Shown here in pieces: positions 5,023 to 6,219 of a stretch of 6,219 bases of DNA; the first letter of the stretch is position 1; each line of letters begins with the position of its first letter. The DNA comes from Thermoleophilia bacterium (GTDB taxonomy: Bacteria; Actinomycetota; Thermoleophilia; Gaiellales; Gaiellaceae). The notes below the pieces were generated by a model, which was not told where the DNA came from, made no database searches, and saw nothing but the letters and a program-made list of their open reading frames with translations. Position numbers and translations under genes: made by a program. The stretch covers positions 1 to 6,219 of the forward strand of contig JAICTB010000135.1 of the NCBI GenBank assembly GCA_025936595.1, in the 5' to 3' direction.

Positions 5023-6219
5023 CGTCGTCACGCGCGTGGTCGCGGTCACCGCGCTCGGCGCGGCCGCGATCGCGCTGACGCTCAGCCTGTTCTACCTCGC
5101 GACGGCCCGCCTGAGAGCCGCGAATCTCGCCGACCGCCGTGCGACGACGGCAAGCGTCGCCGCCCTCACCCTGCACGACCGGGTAGGCGATCTCTCGGCC
5201 GCCCTCGACGCGGTCACACGCGATCCGACCCCCCGCGCGCTCGAGCGCTGGCACGGAGCGGCTCACTCGTGGCAGGAACCGGCGCGCGACCTCGTTCGCG
5301 CATCTGTCCCCGCAGGCGGCGAACGAAGCGTGGCGACGCTTCTTCAGGCGCAGATCCGGTCGTACATCTCCGACTACGGCGAGCTGCTGATCAAGATCGC
5401 GCGCGTGTCCCGTGCGACCGCCCGCTCATCGGACGCGACGGCCGAAGGCGCCACACGTGTGCGCGCGATCCTCACGAGCACCGATGCACTCGCGCGCAGG
5501 ACCGCCGAGGACGCAGTCACCCGTAGCGCCGCAGCGGAACGACTCAGCAACGAGGCCACGGCTTCCGGCATCGCCGCCCTCGTCCTGACACCGATCCTCC
5601 TCGTCCTGCTCGGCATCTGGCTGGCGCGGACGATCGCGCGGCCGCTGCAGCAGGGCGTCGCCGCGTCCACCGCACTCGCCGCCGGCGACTTCACCGTTCG
5701 CCTCGACGACTCGCGCCGCGACGAGTTCGGCCGCCTCGCGTCGGCGTTCAACGAGATGACGACGTCGCTCGCCGCCGCGCGGGAAGAGCTCTTCAACCGC
5801 GCGGAGCAACTCGCCGAGGCCGAACGACGCCAGTCCGAGCTGACGAGCATCGTGTCCCACGAAGTACGCACGCCCCTCTCGAGCATCATCGGCTTCACGC
5901 GGCTCCTCCTGCAACGAGACTTGCCGGCGGATCAGCGGCGCGAGTACCTCGAGATCGTGGATGCACAGTCGACACGCCTCGCCGAGCTTGTCACCGACTT
6001 CCTCGACGTCCGGCTCATCCAGAGCGGGAACTTCAACCTCAGCCACGAGATGCTCGACCTGCACACGCTGCTCGCCGAGCAGGCCGAGCTCGCGGTCGCC
6101 GCCGCACCGGACCACGAAATCGTGCTCGCTCTGGACGACGAACCGCTCGTCGTCAGCGGTGACCAGCTCCGCCTGACACAGGTCCTCGCGAACCTTCTCA
6201 GCAACGCCGTCAAGTACTC
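4982..6219 (+). CDS. Membrane sensor histidine kinase, CHASE3-like sensor and HAMP (3' end outside window)
   Basis: The frame runs open from ATG 4982 to the window end, 412 whole codons. The order is: short basic cytoplasmic N-terminus (SFRRSVVTR), first membrane helix (about 19-39), extracytoplasmic mostly helical region (40-196) resembling CHASE3, second membrane helix (197-214), HAMP (about 215-268, with DEFGRLASAFNEM), then HisKA with phosphoacceptor His293 in SHEVRTPLSSIIGF. The window ends within the N-box of the ATPase domain (NLLSNAVKY, 404-412), so the G boxes are not seen. The start overlaps the regulator gene by 41 nt. It is preferred because the basic residues before the first helix are then included, but no ribosome site precedes it; GTG 5036, 13 nt past the regulator stop, is the alternative. 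It should autophosphorylate on His293 in response to an external or membrane signal and pass phosphate to the regulator upstream. Confidence 0.9.
   Translation, partial: MPSHAWSAISFRRSVVTRVVAVTALGAAAIALTLSLFYLATARLRAANLADRRATTASVAALTLHDRVGDLSAALDAVTRDPTPRALERWHGAAHSWQEPARDLVRASVPAGGERSVATLLQAQIRSYISDYGELLIKIARVSRATARSSDATAEGATRVRAILTSTDALARRTAEDAVTRSAAAERLSNEATASGIAALVLTPILLVLLGIWLARTIARPLQQGVAASTALAAGDFTVRLDDSRRDEFGRLASAFNEMTTSLAAAREELFNRAEQLAEAERRQSELTSIVSHEVRTPLSSIIGFTRLLLQRDLPADQRREYLEIVDAQSTRLAELVTDFLDVRLIQSGNFNLSHEMLDLHTLLAEQAELAVAAAPDHEIVLALDDEPLVVSGDQLRLTQVLANLLSNAVKY

Noticed and set aside
5426..6115. 229-codon minus-strand frame opposite the kinase
   Set aside because: The plus strand here encodes unmistakable HAMP and HisKA motifs; the minus frame is a Glu/Arg-rich shadow.

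Overview
The window is a high-GC bacterial chromosome segment in which genes are packed tightly, often with stop/start overlaps, and third codon positions are strongly G/C. The style (GTG starts, candidate leaderless promoters with a TAnnnT box 6-8 nt before the ATG, DrrA-like ABC exporters, secreted NHL and AOC-barrel-like proteins) suggests an Actinomycetota lineage, possibly Thermoleophilia-like. The taxon is an inference from style; no rRNA or marker gene is present.

Left half, minus strand (about 1-2169, read right to left): a small YCII/DGPF-family protein, then an ABC-2 export system of one ATPase (start GTG at 1769), a six-helix permease (804-40), and the first 14 codons of a second permease that leaves the window at base 1. 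The ATPase/permease and permease/permease junctions both use the same 4-nt GTGA overlap, which points to one translationally coupled operon for a heteromeric exporter. Its substrate cannot be read from sequence.

A 75-bp divergent intergenic region (2170-2244) carries a CTATAG core and other promoter-like boxes for both directions.

Right half, plus strand (2245-6219): a large secreted protein with six recognisable NHL-type repeats (probably a complete six-bladed beta-propeller) between two unassigned domains. After 59 bp comes a tight three-gene set: a small secreted protein whose C-terminus resembles allene-oxide-cyclase/dirigent barrels, a receiver-only response regulator (1 nt after the previous stop), and a membrane histidine kinase with a CHASE3-like extracytoplasmic region, HAMP, HisKA and the start of the ATPase domain. 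The kinase overlaps the regulator by 41 nt if ATG 4982 is its start, and it runs off the right end.

The most interesting arrangement is the secreted barrel protein joined to a receiver-only regulator and a kinase with a large external sensor. A plausible but unproven reading is an envelope-sensing module in which the secreted protein is an accessory or output of the kinase. The regulator has no DNA-binding domain, so its output must be protein-protein or lie with genes outside the window. No RNA genes, mobile elements, CRISPR arrays or long repeats were seen, and no gene-free stretch exceeds 300 bases.
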